Below the pieces are notes generated by a model that saw only the letters and a list, made by a program, of their open reading frames with translations, made no database searches and had not been told where the DNA came from. Positions 25,108 through 39,135 of a stretch of DNA of 57,706 bases are shown here, in pieces. Numbering within the stretch: the first letter of the stretch is position 1; the number at the start of each line of letters is the position of its first letter. A program made the translations under genes and the position numbers. Origin of the DNA: Nocardia beijingensis NBRC 16342 (GTDB lineage Bacteria; Actinomycetota; Actinomycetes; Mycobacteriales; Mycobacteriaceae); assembly GCF_001612785.1 (NCBI RefSeq), contig NZ_BDBC01000033.1, forward strand, positions 1-57,706, in the 5' to 3' direction.

Positions 25108-25974
25108 ATGTCCACCTCGAGCAAGGCTCCGATCCTGGTGGGTGTCGACGGCTCTCGCGTGGCGCTCGCAGCCGTGCGGTGGGCGGCCATCGATGCCGCC
25201 CACCGCGGCGCACCGCTGCACCTGGTCTATCTGACCGGCGGCCTGGGCGACTGCGGTTCCGTCGAAGACGGCGGACCGCCGGTTCCAGGCAGGTATCGGT
25301 GGGGCGGCCCGGACGTGCTGGAGATCGCGTACGCCACGGCCGTCGCCGAATCCGCTCGGATCAACCGGATCGATGTGACCGTGGAGCTGACGAACGCCGC
25401 CCCCGTTCCGGTTCTGCGCCGCCGATCCGAGCACGCGCGGCTGCTCGTCGTCGGCGCCCAAGGCCTCGGCGCGTTCAGCCGCGCGATGCGGGGCTCGCTG
25501 GGCACCGCGCTGGCTCGGCAGGCGGGATGCCCCGTCGCCGTCGTTCCCGACGACGCCGAGCACGGCGACGGGCCTGTCGTCGTCGGCGTCGACGCCTCCG
25601 CGAGCAGCGCCGCCGCCGTCGCCCTGGCTTTCGACGAGGCGGCTTTTCGCTGCGCCGATCTCGTCGTGCTGCACGCGTTCCGCGGCCTGCGCGGCCACGG
25701 TTCGCTCATCGAATCACGCGCGGACGGCGAGGAATTCCTCGACCGGAGCCTGACCGGATACAGCGAGGCGTATCCGGAGGTCACCGTGCGGCGCGTCGTG
25801 GTCGAGGACCGCCCCGCCAGGCGCTTGCTCGAGGTGGGTGAGAAAGCGCGGTCGATCGTAGTCGGCAGCCGCGGGCGCGACGAGTCCCCCGCGATGCCGC
25901 TCGGTTCGGTGAGCCGAGCCGTACTACACGGGGCACAGGTGCCGGTGATCATCACCAGGGGCGGCGGCCGCTGA
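25108..25974 (+). CDS. universal stress protein, two UspA domains
   Basis: A 288-aa tandem Usp protein, domain 1 at about 8-148 and domain 2 at 156-285. Each has an ATP-binding loop of the G-2x-G-9x-G-S/T type: GAQGLGAFSRAMRGS in the first and GSRGRDESPAMPLGS in the second, so ATP binding is likely. Such proteins act in dormancy, hypoxia and redox stress in actinobacteria. The ATG at 25108 has a strong GGAGGAG 6 nt before it. A DosR-like box lies upstream and a bidirectional terminator overlaps its 3' end. Confidence 0.93.
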   Translation: MSTSSKAPILVGVDGSRVALAAVRWAAIDAAHRGAPLHLVYLTGGLGDCGSVEDGGPPVPGRYRWGGPDVLEIAYATAVAESARINRIDVTVELTNAAPVPVLRRRSEHARLLVVGAQGLGAFSRAMRGSLGTALARQAGCPVAVVPDDAEHGDGPVVVGVDASASSAAAVALAFDEAAFRCADLVVLHAFRGLRGHGSLIESRADGEEFLDRSLTGYSEAYPEVTVRRVVVEDRPARRLLEVGEKARSIVVGSRGRDESPAMPLGSVSRAVLHGAQVPVIITRGGGR

Positions 25975-25977
25975 TCG

Positions 25978-26002
25978 GGTTGTGTCACGATCGCACACAA
26001 CC
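25978..26002. terminator. bidirectional terminator between the stress protein and the carboxylase gene
   Basis: GGTTGTGT (25978-25985) pairs perfectly with ACACAACC (25995-26002) around a 9-nt loop. It lies between two convergent genes, 4 bp after one stop and 40 bp from the other. Confidence 0.6.
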
Positions 26003-26041
26003 GACCATGCGGCCGCCGCCTTGGAGGTGGCCCTGCTGCCG

Positions 26042-31498
<5,457 letters not shown>

Positions 31499-31973
31499 TC
31501 GCCGGTTCCTTCCTCTCCGAAGTATTGGCCCGGTCGACGGGCAAAGGGTGAACACCCTTTCTCGCACAGCCGGTGGGTGCGAAGACACCTGTCCGGCGGT
31601 TACTCGGCCGTATCGTCGCGTGGACCGGGTGCGGACGCACCGGTTGGCTCGCTGCCGACTGCGACCGTCGGGGAAGCGTGGAGTGATCCGGCAGCCGTCG
31701 GTCGCAGAAATGGCGATACCCGCGACGGCCACCCCGACGCCGCATGGTAAGCATCGTTCACCACGCGAAGGTTAGAGGCAGGCCGGTGCCGCGTCAATCT
31801 TTTCGCCTCGTCTGCGCTCGCGTCGCCGCGTTGCAATATGGAATCAGAAACGCGAATTACTGGTCGGTATCGAAACGGCCTTATTACCGGGGGCGGCGGC
31901 GGTGAACTGCCGCCCGAGGCTGAGCCCGGCTTCGCCGTCGGGCACGGTGGTGAGGGTCCGGTGCAGCCGTCAC
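31499..31973. other. intergenic region between the carboxylase and a TetR gene
   Basis: 475 bp. No gene is supported. The right half has a G/C-rich hairpin (GGGCGGC at 31891-31897 with GCCGCCC at 31909-31915), about 60 bp after the TetR stop, that may end its leftward transcript. The promoter for the large carboxylase should lie in the left half but is not obvious. Confidence 0.4.
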
Positions 31974-32576
31974 CTACATCTGCTGACCGGCGGCAGAAAT
32001 CGCCCGGTAGACGAACACTTCCAGTTCCTCGGCCGCCGCCAGCAGATCGAACCCGGGTTCGGTCAGCCATCGGCCGACCAGACCGTCGATCGCGCCGCTG
32101 ACGACCACCGCGGTCGTCTCGACGTCGAACGCGCGGAACCGCCCATCCGCCTGCCCCGCGGCCAACAGGTTCGCCAGTACTCGCCAACGGGACGAGTCCG
32201 CGCGGAGCGTGCTGCGCCCGGCGGCTTCCGCGATCGCGATGACCTCGGTGAGCGCCCGGATATGGGACGGATGGGCGCTCAGGTGCCCGAGCATCGCCCG
32301 GATGTACGCACCGACCGCGTCGGCGGGCGTGCCAGCGGCGCGCACTGCCGCTTCCACTTGCTCGACCAGGCCGCCGAGCACGCGGTCGAGCACCTGGTCG
32401 AGCAGTTCCTCTTTGTTCTTGAAGTGGTACAGCACAGCCGCTTTCGAGACGCCCGCCTTCTCCGCGATCCGCGACAGCGAGGTACGAGCATGTCCTACCT
32501 CGGCGATCAGGGCGATCGCACTGTCGACGATCTGCCCGCGGCGCACGTCGGCCGATTCCGCAGTTTCTGCGGTCAC
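31974..32576 (-). CDS. TetR-family transcriptional regulator
   Basis: A 200-aa TetR protein. The N-terminal HTH spans about 12-58 (TSLSRIAEKAGVSKAAVLYH, then FKNKEELLDQVL); the C-terminal helical ligand domain is of the AcrR/KstR-like general kind. The GTG at 32576 has AAAGGAG 7 nt upstream. It is encoded just upstream of the giant carboxylase on the same strand and just downstream of the GH29 gene, so either could be a target. Confidence 0.9.
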   Translation of the reverse strand: MTAETAESADVRRGQIVDSAIALIAEVGHARTSLSRIAEKAGVSKAAVLYHFKNKEELLDQVLDRVLGGLVEQVEAAVRAAGTPADAVGAYIRAMLGHLSAHPSHIRALTEVIAIAEAAGRSTLRADSSRWRVLANLLAAGQADGRFRAFDVETTAVVVSGAIDGLVGRWLTEPGFDLLAAAEELEVFVYRAISAAGQQM

Positions 32577-32621
32577 GAAATTCTCCTTTCTCTCTGAGAC
32601 CAGTGCGATCGGGCAACGGAT

Positions 32622-34088
32622 TCACGACCGCGAAACGGACACCGCCGGGGAGTAGACGCCGGTCAGATCACGACTGAACCCGAGGACGGTGTCATCACCA
32701 CGCCTTCGGACCGTCACCGGGCTGCCATCCGCCGACAAAGTGCCGGTGGATCCCGGAAGCGACAGTGCCTTCAGAGTGACCTCACGCCCCTTCGGGTAGC
32801 CGATCACCAGGACATGGACGGCAGTGCTGTCACACGTCAGCCGCACCGGCAGCCCCTCGGCCGTCTCCCCCTCCGCTTCGTTCCAAGGGCTGGTGCCGTA
32901 GATCGCCGAGCCGTTGCGCCGCAGCCAGTCGCCGAAAGTCGCGAGCCGATCGAGTTGCGCCGCGGGAATGACGCCAGCGCCACCGCTCGGGCCGACATCG
33001 AGCAGCAGATTGCCGTTCTTGGCGACCGTGTCGGCGAAAGCCGGGAAGAGATCGTCCTCGAATGACGCGTAGTCCGCGTCGGTCTCGTCGCGGTTGAAAC
33101 CGAAGGAGTTGCCGATACCCCGGGTCGCCTCCCATGCGATCGGCTGGATCGTGTCGAATCGGGTGTACTCGCGAGTAATGAAATCCGCGTGCGGCACCGC
33201 CCACGGCGCCGCGTTGTGGAGGAGGTCCGGGCGCGCGGCGAGCAACTGCTTCATCAGCAGATCGAAACCAGCCCGGGCCGATTTCCAGCGCATCACCTTC
33301 CTGGCCCACGAGTCGATCTGCCAGCGATCGTTGACCACACCGTCGGGCACCACGTCGTAATAGTCGGCGAACAACGAGAGCAACTGTTTCCGCCCGGTCG
33401 GCCACGAGATGTCGTTCCACAAGATGTCCGGCCGATAGCGGGTCACGAGTTCACGCATCTGAGCGTCGGCGTAAGCGGGATAGTCGCGGCCGTGCGGTGA
33501 ATAGATGTAGTCCCCGAGAGTCTTCATGACCTTCGGCTGGAAGGTCCAGTCGATTCCGCCGGAATAGTAGACACCGAATCTCATCCCGCGCCCGCGCACC
33601 GCGTCCGCGAGTTCGCCGACCAAGTCGCGCTCGGTGAACCATCCGGCTTTGCGCGAGTTGCGTACACCGGTCGGCCACAACGCGAAACCGTCGTGATGCT
33701 TGGTGACCATCACCACGTATCGGGCGCCTGCCTGCTGGAACGTCTCGGCCCACGCGTCCGGGCGCCAATCCTCCAACCCCTGCTCGAACATCGCCTTGAA
33801 ACCGTCGTACGGCAGATCGCCGAAGTGCCGCCGGTGGAACGCGGCGGTGGGCGAGCCGGGATCCTTCATCGCGTTCGCGTATTGCTCGGCGTAGGGATTC
33901 CTGGTCATGGCGTGCCCGTAATCGTCGCGCAACACATCGGCATAACGCCCCCTCGGCGCGAATCCGGGCACCGAGAACAATCCCCAGTGAACGAAGATCC
34001 CGAACTTGGCCTCCGCGAACCAAGTCGGTTCCCGGCGCACCCGTGATCCCAGCGGAGGACCGTTCCTCCCACCCGCGAGCTGCCGCAT
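32622..34088 (-). CDS. alpha-L-fucosidase-family glycoside hydrolase (GH29)
   Basis: A 488-aa retaining glycosidase of family GH29. The (beta/alpha)8 barrel covers residues 20-350; the nucleophile should be Asp226 in ILWNDISW, with family His residues at 34 (FVHWG) and 131-132 (KHHDGF). A beta-rich C-terminal domain (about 390-488) follows. It has no signal peptide, so it probably acts in the cytoplasm on imported fucosides or related sugars. The ATG at 34088 has GAGGG 5 nt upstream; an in-frame GTG at 34118 lacks one. A perfect 18-bp palindrome lies 35 bp upstream of the start, suggesting repression by a TetR- or LacI-type protein. Confidence 0.9.
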   Translation of the reverse strand: MRQLAGGRNGPPLGSRVRREPTWFAEAKFGIFVHWGLFSVPGFAPRGRYADVLRDDYGHAMTRNPYAEQYANAMKDPGSPTAAFHRRHFGDLPYDGFKAMFEQGLEDWRPDAWAETFQQAGARYVVMVTKHHDGFALWPTGVRNSRKAGWFTERDLVGELADAVRGRGMRFGVYYSGGIDWTFQPKVMKTLGDYIYSPHGRDYPAYADAQMRELVTRYRPDILWNDISWPTGRKQLLSLFADYYDVVPDGVVNDRWQIDSWARKVMRWKSARAGFDLLMKQLLAARPDLLHNAAPWAVPHADFITREYTRFDTIQPIAWEATRGIGNSFGFNRDETDADYASFEDDLFPAFADTVAKNGNLLLDVGPSGGAGVIPAAQLDRLATFGDWLRRNGSAIYGTSPWNEAEGETAEGLPVRLTCDSTAVHVLVIGYPKGREVTLKALSLPGSTGTLSADGSPVTVRRRGDDTVLGFSRDLTGVYSPAVSVSRS

Positions 34089-34123
34089 CCTGCCCTCTTC
34101 TCTGTGTACGCGGACCAAGCGTA

Positions 34124-34141
34124 GCTGACCGATCGGTCAGC
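34124..34141. promoter_or_regulatory. perfect 18-bp palindrome upstream of the fucosidase gene
   Basis: GCTGACCGATCGGTCAGC is perfectly symmetric, 35 bp before the leftward GH29 start and 111 bp before the rightward STAND gene. Palindromes of this form are typical TetR operators; the TetR at 31974-32576 downstream of the fucosidase is a candidate. Confidence 0.6.
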
Positions 34142-34243
34142 CGCATCTCAGCTACCCGACAGTCACGAATCCTCCACCGCGCCAAGCGGTTTGTATCGGC
34201 GGCAGAGTTCGCATCAACCCGCGCGTGCCGGAGTTTCCCGGAT

Positions 34244-34249
34244 TATGAT
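34244..34249 (+). promoter_or_regulatory. -10 box for a leaderless caspase-STAND mRNA
   Basis: TATGAT ends 6 nt before the GTG at 34256 (3 nt before the GTG at 34253), with no ribosome site in range. This fits transcription beginning at the start codon. Confidence 0.45.
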
Positions 34250-34252
34250 CGC

Positions 34253-37093
34253 GTGGTGGGGAGACGGCTCGCGTTGATTATCGGTTCGGAATGTGACGCG
34301 CTCCGCCGCCTCGGATTCCCGCAGCGCCTTTCCGCGGATCTCGCCGGCGCGCTGACCGAGTCCGGAGAATGGGCTCCGGCTTTGCCGGATGGTATGACCT
34401 CGCTGAATCCGACCGTGCGGAATCTGCACGCCACACTGCGCTCCGCGTTCGCTGCCGCGTCCCGGCAGCGGGCGACGCTGCTGCTGTGGTTCATCGGGCA
34501 CGGCCTCAGCGTGCACGGCGACTACTACTTCTTGGCGCGCGACTCGCTCGATACGGATGCCGATGGCAAGCCGATCCTGGACTCGCAGTATGCCGTTCAT
34601 CTGGCCCAGATGCTCAAAGAGCGCATCGCCGGATCTCCTGGCCTCGACGGGCTCGTTGTCGGGGTGGATACCTGTGAGGCCGCCGCGGCAGCCGAGGGCG
34701 GCGCGCACAAGTGGCCCGCACTTGTCCGGCAGGTGTCCGGACGCGTGGATCTCCTGGTCGCAAGCGACGACGGCGATGCCTACGACGGATGTTTCACCGA
34801 GACCGTCCTCGCCACCTTCCGAAGCGGAATCCCCACCGGCGGGGACAACCTGCTCGCCGCGGATCTGATCCAACCGGTCGCACGAGCCTGCCCGCGACAG
34901 CAGCCGCAGCACTTCTCGTTCGCCGCGGGCTCACCCACTTCGACCGCCGATCACGGACTCTGGTTGGTGCCCAACATCGCTCGCGCCAGAGACGCGGTGC
35001 GCGGCCGTCCCGACGCCGGAACCGTCGACGAACTCACTCGAGGCCTTCAGGTCACCAGAGCACTGCGCAGCCAGGTGAACACCGTGGCCGAGCACGGTCA
35101 CGAACGGCTGCGGGCAATTCTGGGGCCGAGCGGCAGTGGCAAATCCACCGCCGTCGCCCTGCTGGTTCGTCCGGATCTGCTCGGTGTCGAAAGCGCGACC
35201 AGCGCCGCGCACATCGGCGCCGCCGTCTTCCTGACCGGCACCAGCACGCTCGCGAGCGTGACCGACGAGCTCGCCACTCAACTGGATCGCCGGGTGGCTG
35301 TCCTGGTTTCGGCGGGTGAGATCGAGCCGGTCGCGAAGCGTCCGCAGGCCGGCGACGAATACCACAAGGTGGCCCCGCGGCTGGCGCGACCGCTCGCGGC
35401 GCTGGCCGAGGCGGGCCGCACCGCCACGCTCCTCGTCGACGGGCTCGATCTGCCCACCGGAGAGGGCCACCGCGCCGACCTCTGGGCGGCGATAGGCACA
35501 CTCACCGGCCACGCCGACTTCGCGCACGTCCGCGTGATCATCACCGCCCGCAGCGACGACGGCGCTGCGGCACCACCGCCGGCGCTGCGCATGTGGCGTC
35601 TGGAACTTCGGATGCCCAGCGTGGACGACATCGGAAGGTACCTGTTGCGGCACGCCCGCGACGAAAACGGCTCCCCCTGGCCGGAATCGCGGATCACCGC
35701 CACGCTGGCGGCCCTCGATCCCGGTGTGCGCTCCGGCAGTCCCTGGCCGACGCGTCCCTGGGAAGCCGTGGGCGGCTGGCTGACCGCGCGATTGATCTTG
35801 CAGGTCGACAGCCGCCTCACCGACTCCGACATCACCCGCGGCCTCACGATTTCCGCCCTGGTCCGACACCGGCTCGGACTTGCGCAATGGTCGCTGACCG
35901 GCGAGCGGGCCGAGTCGCTCGGTCTACTGATCGCCGTGGTGGTCGCCGCGGAGCCGGGCCCGGTTCTGCCGATCGAGGTCGTCCGGCTGGCGCTGCACGA
36001 TCTCGGCGCCCGCACCATCGAGGAAACGCACGTCCGCGATCTGGCGGTCGGCCTCGGCGCGCTGATCGCCCGGCGTGGCCCGGGCTCCGCCGGTGAACAC
36101 CTCGGCGTCGCGCACACGTCGCTGCGCGGGCCATTGCGGGCGGCGAACCCGCGTAGAGAGGTCTCCGGAGTCCGGGCCCACCGAGCGGTCCTCGCCGCCC
36201 TGGCCCGGAGCGGTACCGCCACAGCCGCCGCCTATCGGGAAGTCGCCGCGATCCGGCATTACCTCGGCGCGGACGACCCGGTCGGCGCGCTCGAAGCGCT
36301 CAGCGCGCTGCACGCCGCGTCGCTGCCGGAGCGCATCGAGTTGTGGCAGGCCTGGCTACCGGACTTCGTGGCGCGTCTCGGCGAGGAGCACCCCCTGACC
36401 CAGCAGGTACGCGACACCATCGCGGACTGGCGCACGCAGGTCGACCAGCCCCGGCGCACCGGCCGCCGGCGACGTCCGCTCGCCGTGCTCGGCGCCACGA
36501 CCGTCGCCATCGTAGTCGGCCTGTGGGTCTCCTGCTCCGGAGCGCCGCCCCCGCCCACCCAGATCGCCACCACCACCGGGCGATCCGAACCGGCGATCAT
36601 CGACACCGAACAGGTGCCGACGGATACGGAGGGAGGCCCGACCGTCGTCGAGCGGCCACCGACGACCGTCCCGCCCACCAAACCGCCGTCCAGCGCAGTT
36701 CCCAGAATCGAGACCAGTGAACCGCCCACCATCACCCAGAAACTCATCGAGAGCTCCACGGTGACGACGACCCCGAAGAAGCCGCCGTGTATTCCCTACA
36801 GCTCCCACGTCGACTTCGATCCCACCGAGGTCGGGAAATGGACCAAGAAGTACATACCTTTCCCGTATATGGAGTGCGACAACCTCACCGTGGTGAAACT
36901 CGACGACGGTATGCAGGGAAAAGCCTTTTCGATCCTCGACGGCGAATGCCCACCGCCGCAAGGGCAGACCAAATGTTATCTGCGGGTTCTGTTCCACCCG
37001 CCTGATGCCGGATCCTTCGACGGCACCATAGAGATCAAACAGAAGAACGGCGATCCGCGCCTGAAGATCACGCTGCACGGCGTCGGCACGTGA
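34253..37093 (+). CDS. caspase-like / STAND P-loop ATPase with a membrane anchor and an extracytoplasmic ASH-like domain
   Basis: A 946-aa protein of unusual build. Residues 4-250 form a caspase-like (peptidase C14 type) fold: RLALIIGSE strand, His83 in WFIGHG, Cys141 in VDTCEA as the catalytic pair. A STAND-type NTPase follows: Walker A GPSGSGKST (291-299), Walker B LLVDGLD (Asp396), ITARS sensor, and a helical part ending in a winged-helix-like HTSLRGPL segment. RRRR (738-741) precedes one membrane helix (742-761), so the C-terminus is outside. After a Pro/Thr-rich stalk (763-830) comes a beta-sandwich of ASH/HYDIN (choice-of-anchor) type, with paired Cys and an ending like ITLHGVGT. It should act as a self-contained sensor and protease switch. 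The GTG at 34256 is an equally likely start. Confidence 0.85.
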   Translation: MVGRRLALIIGSECDALRRLGFPQRLSADLAGALTESGEWAPALPDGMTSLNPTVRNLHATLRSAFAAASRQRATLLLWFIGHGLSVHGDYYFLARDSLDTDADGKPILDSQYAVHLAQMLKERIAGSPGLDGLVVGVDTCEAAAAAEGGAHKWPALVRQVSGRVDLLVASDDGDAYDGCFTETVLATFRSGIPTGGDNLLAADLIQPVARACPRQQPQHFSFAAGSPTSTADHGLWLVPNIARARDAVRGRPDAGTVDELTRGLQVTRALRSQVNTVAEHGHERLRAILGPSGSGKSTAVALLVRPDLLGVESATSAAHIGAAVFLTGTSTLASVTDELATQLDRRVAVLVSAGEIEPVAKRPQAGDEYHKVAPRLARPLAALAEAGRTATLLVDGLDLPTGEGHRADLWAAIGTLTGHADFAHVRVIITARSDDGAAAPPPALRMWRLELRMPSVDDIGRYLLRHARDENGSPWPESRITATLAALDPGVRSGSPWPTRPWEAVGGWLTARLILQVDSRLTDSDITRGLTISALVRHRLGLAQWSLTGERAESLGLLIAVVVAAEPGPVLPIEVVRLALHDLGARTIEETHVRDLAVGLGALIARRGPGSAGEHLGVAHTSLRGPLRAANPRREVSGVRAHRAVLAALARSGTATAAAYREVAAIRHYLGADDPVGALEALSALHAASLPERIELWQAWLPDFVARLGEEHPLTQQVRDTIADWRTQVDQPRRTGRRRRPLAVLGATTVAIVVGLWVSCSGAPPPPTQIATTTGRSEPAIIDTEQVPTDTEGGPTVVERPPTTVPPTKPPSSAVPRIETSEPPTITQKLIESSTVTTTPKKPPCIPYSSHVDFDPTEVGKWTKKYIPFPYMECDNLTVVKLDDGMQGKAFSILDGECPPPQGQTKCYLRVLFHPPDAGSFDGTIEIKQKNGDPRLKITLHGVGT

Positions 37094-37173
37094 CGATGCT
37101 GTCACACGGCAGCCCGGCCCGGCCACTGCCTCGAAGCCCAGCGGCATCGAGACCGTGCCGCCGATGCTTGCCG

Positions 37174-37833
37174 TCAACTGCGCAGTGACGTGGCGAGGTT
37201 CACCGGATCACGGACTTTGCCGTCGAGAACGGTGCGCAATCCACCCGTGAATCTCCGGTCCCGGTCACCGGTCATCACCGCCAGGATGTCCTCGGCGCCC
37301 TCCGGCCCGGCATGCTCACCGGTCGAGATCCGCGCCACCAGGGGTTCCCACTCCCCCGTGTTGCGCAGTTCCAGGTATGCCTGTTCTTCGATGACGAAAC
37401 CCGTTATGTAGGAACGCAATACCAGAACGATCTCCCCGACGCGGAACTGCGGCAGGACCACACCGTGCAGCAGCGTCATCAGCGTGCCGGAAACCCTGAT
37501 CGTCTCCGGCGAAGGCGAGTACGAGCCGGCGACGACGCGTCCGCCCTCGCGAAAGCGCAGCATCGCCGCACGAATGCGCCGGCAGCAGATTATGGTCTGA
37601 TCGACATCGGGATGTCCGAGGTCGATATCCGACAGGTCGACGGCCCGGAAGACAGTGTCGGCCATCGCGCGCTGGAGATCCTTGCGGTCCCGTACGTGTT
37701 TGTACAACGCACCAGGGGTCACCTCGGCCGCCGCCGCCAATCGTCGCATCGTGAGCGCGTCCAGGCCGTGCTCGGCGACGTACTCATGAGCGATATCGGC
37801 CAGACGCTCCCGCGTCAATCCGCGCTTGGTCAT
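37174..37833 (-). CDS. TetR-family regulator with tetracycline-repressor-like C-terminal domain
   Basis: A 219-aa regulator. HTH at about 8-52 (TMRRLAAAAEVTPGALYKHV). The C-terminal domain has the TetR_C-like stretch LLHGVVLPQFRVGEIVLVLR then GFVIEEQAYLE. The ATG at 37833 starts right at the HTH domain; no good ribosome site is seen, and in-frame starts further upstream would add a basic tail. It is divergent from the ADP-ribosylglycohydrolase and convergent with the caspase-STAND gene. The inverted repeats at 38023-38074 in the divergent gap could be its operators. Confidence 0.85.
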   Translation of the reverse strand: MTKRGLTRERLADIAHEYVAEHGLDALTMRRLAAAAEVTPGALYKHVRDRKDLQRAMADTVFRAVDLSDIDLGHPDVDQTIICCRRIRAAMLRFREGGRVVAGSYSPSPETIRVSGTLMTLLHGVVLPQFRVGEIVLVLRSYITGFVIEEQAYLELRNTGEWEPLVARISTGEHAGPEGAEDILAVMTGDRDRRFTGGLRTVLDGKVRDPVNLATSLRS

Positions 37834-38022
37834 CGAGGTCGCGCGGCTCCCGCGCCGGCACATCCTTGCCACCGAGTCACCCGACCGCGGAAGCCTTCTC
37901 GGACTCGACAACACGGGATGGAAGCACGGACCGTCGGGTGATCAGTGTTCACTTTTGTGAGGCTAGGACAACTCGGTCCCGGCCGTCAACGCTCTACCTA
38001 CGTGATGAGGTGCGAGCGCAGC

Positions 38023-38074
38023 GATATCCAAATAAATGGTTAGATGCGCATATCTAAGTATGAACATGGATATC
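38023..38074. promoter_or_regulatory. AT-rich cluster of inverted repeats between a TetR gene and an ADP-ribosylglycohydrolase gene
   Basis: GATATCC (38023-38029) and GGATATC (38068-38074) are perfect inverted partners 45 bp apart. Between them lies TTAGAT-GCGCAT-ATCTAA (38040-38057). The block is far richer in A/T than its surroundings and sits in a divergent gap, so binding by the TetR at 37174-37833 or another regulator is likely. Confidence 0.45.
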
Positions 38075-38143
38075 AATTCCCGCGCCGGTTCCGCATGCGC
38101 CGCCTCGCCCCACCATCGCGATCGTCGGCGGTGTCCCTCCGGT

Positions 38144-38149
38144 TACGAT
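38144..38149 (+). promoter_or_regulatory. -10 box for a leaderless ADP-ribosylglycohydrolase mRNA
   Basis: TACGAT ends 8 nt before the ATG at 38158, with no ribosome site. Confidence 0.4.
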
Positions 38150-38157
38150 CAGTCGCG

Positions 38158-39135
38158 ATGCACGCTGAGTTGATGCTCGATTCGCTGGATGGACTGTCCG
38201 TGGGAGACGCGCTGGGCGCGGAATTTCCAGTCATGGGCAGGTCCATTCCCGATCTTCTGGCAGGGGATCTTCCTGCCCGCCAGTTCGGGTGGACCGACGA
38301 TACGGAAATGGCCTGCACCATAGTCGCCGAACTCTTCGAGCACGGTGCGATCGACCAGGATCGGCTCGCCGCCGCCTTCGCGCGACGGTTCGACCCCCGC
38401 CGGGAGTACGGCTTCCTGGCGACCGACACATTGCGCCGCATCCGCAAGGGCGTGCACTGGCGGGAGGCGGCCGGAGCCGCCTTCGATCATCAAGGGTCCT
38501 GCGGCAACGGCGCGGCCATGCGGGTCGCCCCGCTGGGCGCATTCTTTGCCGGCGATCCGGACCGGATCGCCGCCGAGGCGACGCGGTCGGCGCAGGTGAC
38601 GCATCTGCATCCGGAAGGAGTCGTCGGCGCGGTCGCGGTGGCGCTGGCGGCGGGTCAGGCCGCTCATGCCCGCCTGATCGGAAGACGGCCCACACCAAGG
38701 GAATTCGTCACCGGCATCCTCGACCGCCTGGATGACGGTGAAACGACCCGACTGATCGCCCGTGCTCGCAGCCTACTCGAAGCCTCCGTGAAAGAGGCCG
38801 CGGACGAACTCGGCAACGGCTCCTTGGTCACCGCGCAGAACACGGTCCCGTTCACGGTGTGGGTCGCGGCGCGGCATCTCGACGACTACCCGGCCGCCAT
38901 CACCACATGCATTGCCGCGGACGGAGATATCGACACCACCAGCGCCATCGTCGGCGGAATCGTCGCCGCCCACACCGGCACCGGCCCTCGCCACGGCCCA
39001 CACGCAGGAGTGCCGCGACCGTGGCTCGCCGCGCGAGAACCGCTGCCCGCCTGGCTCGACACGACGCGCCCACCACGACGGCGCACGAGATTCGCGTCCG
39101 GCCACGTTCGCAGATGGTTGTCCGGCGCGTCGTGA
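38158..39135 (+). CDS. ADP-ribosylglycohydrolase-family protein (DraG-like)
   Basis: A 325-aa all-helical protein of the DraG/ARH family, which removes ADP-ribose from proteins, nucleic acids or small molecules with two metal ions. Metal-binding motifs are present at both ends: GWTDDTEM (Thr46, Asp47, Asp48) and DGDIDTTSAIVGG near residue 257. The GSCGNGAAMR loop is also typical. The last 35 residues are an Arg-rich, probably disordered tail. The ATG at 38158 appears leaderless; longer frames upstream run through the operator region. No ADP-ribosyltransferase is seen next to it. Confidence 0.88.
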   Translation: MHAELMLDSLDGLSVGDALGAEFPVMGRSIPDLLAGDLPARQFGWTDDTEMACTIVAELFEHGAIDQDRLAAAFARRFDPRREYGFLATDTLRRIRKGVHWREAAGAAFDHQGSCGNGAAMRVAPLGAFFAGDPDRIAAEATRSAQVTHLHPEGVVGAVAVALAAGQAAHARLIGRRPTPREFVTGILDRLDDGETTRLIARARSLLEASVKEAADELGNGSLVTAQNTVPFTVWVAARHLDDYPAAITTCIAADGDIDTTSAIVGGIVAAHTGTGPRHGPHAGVPRPWLAAREPLPAWLDTTRPPRRRTRFASGHVRRWLSGAS

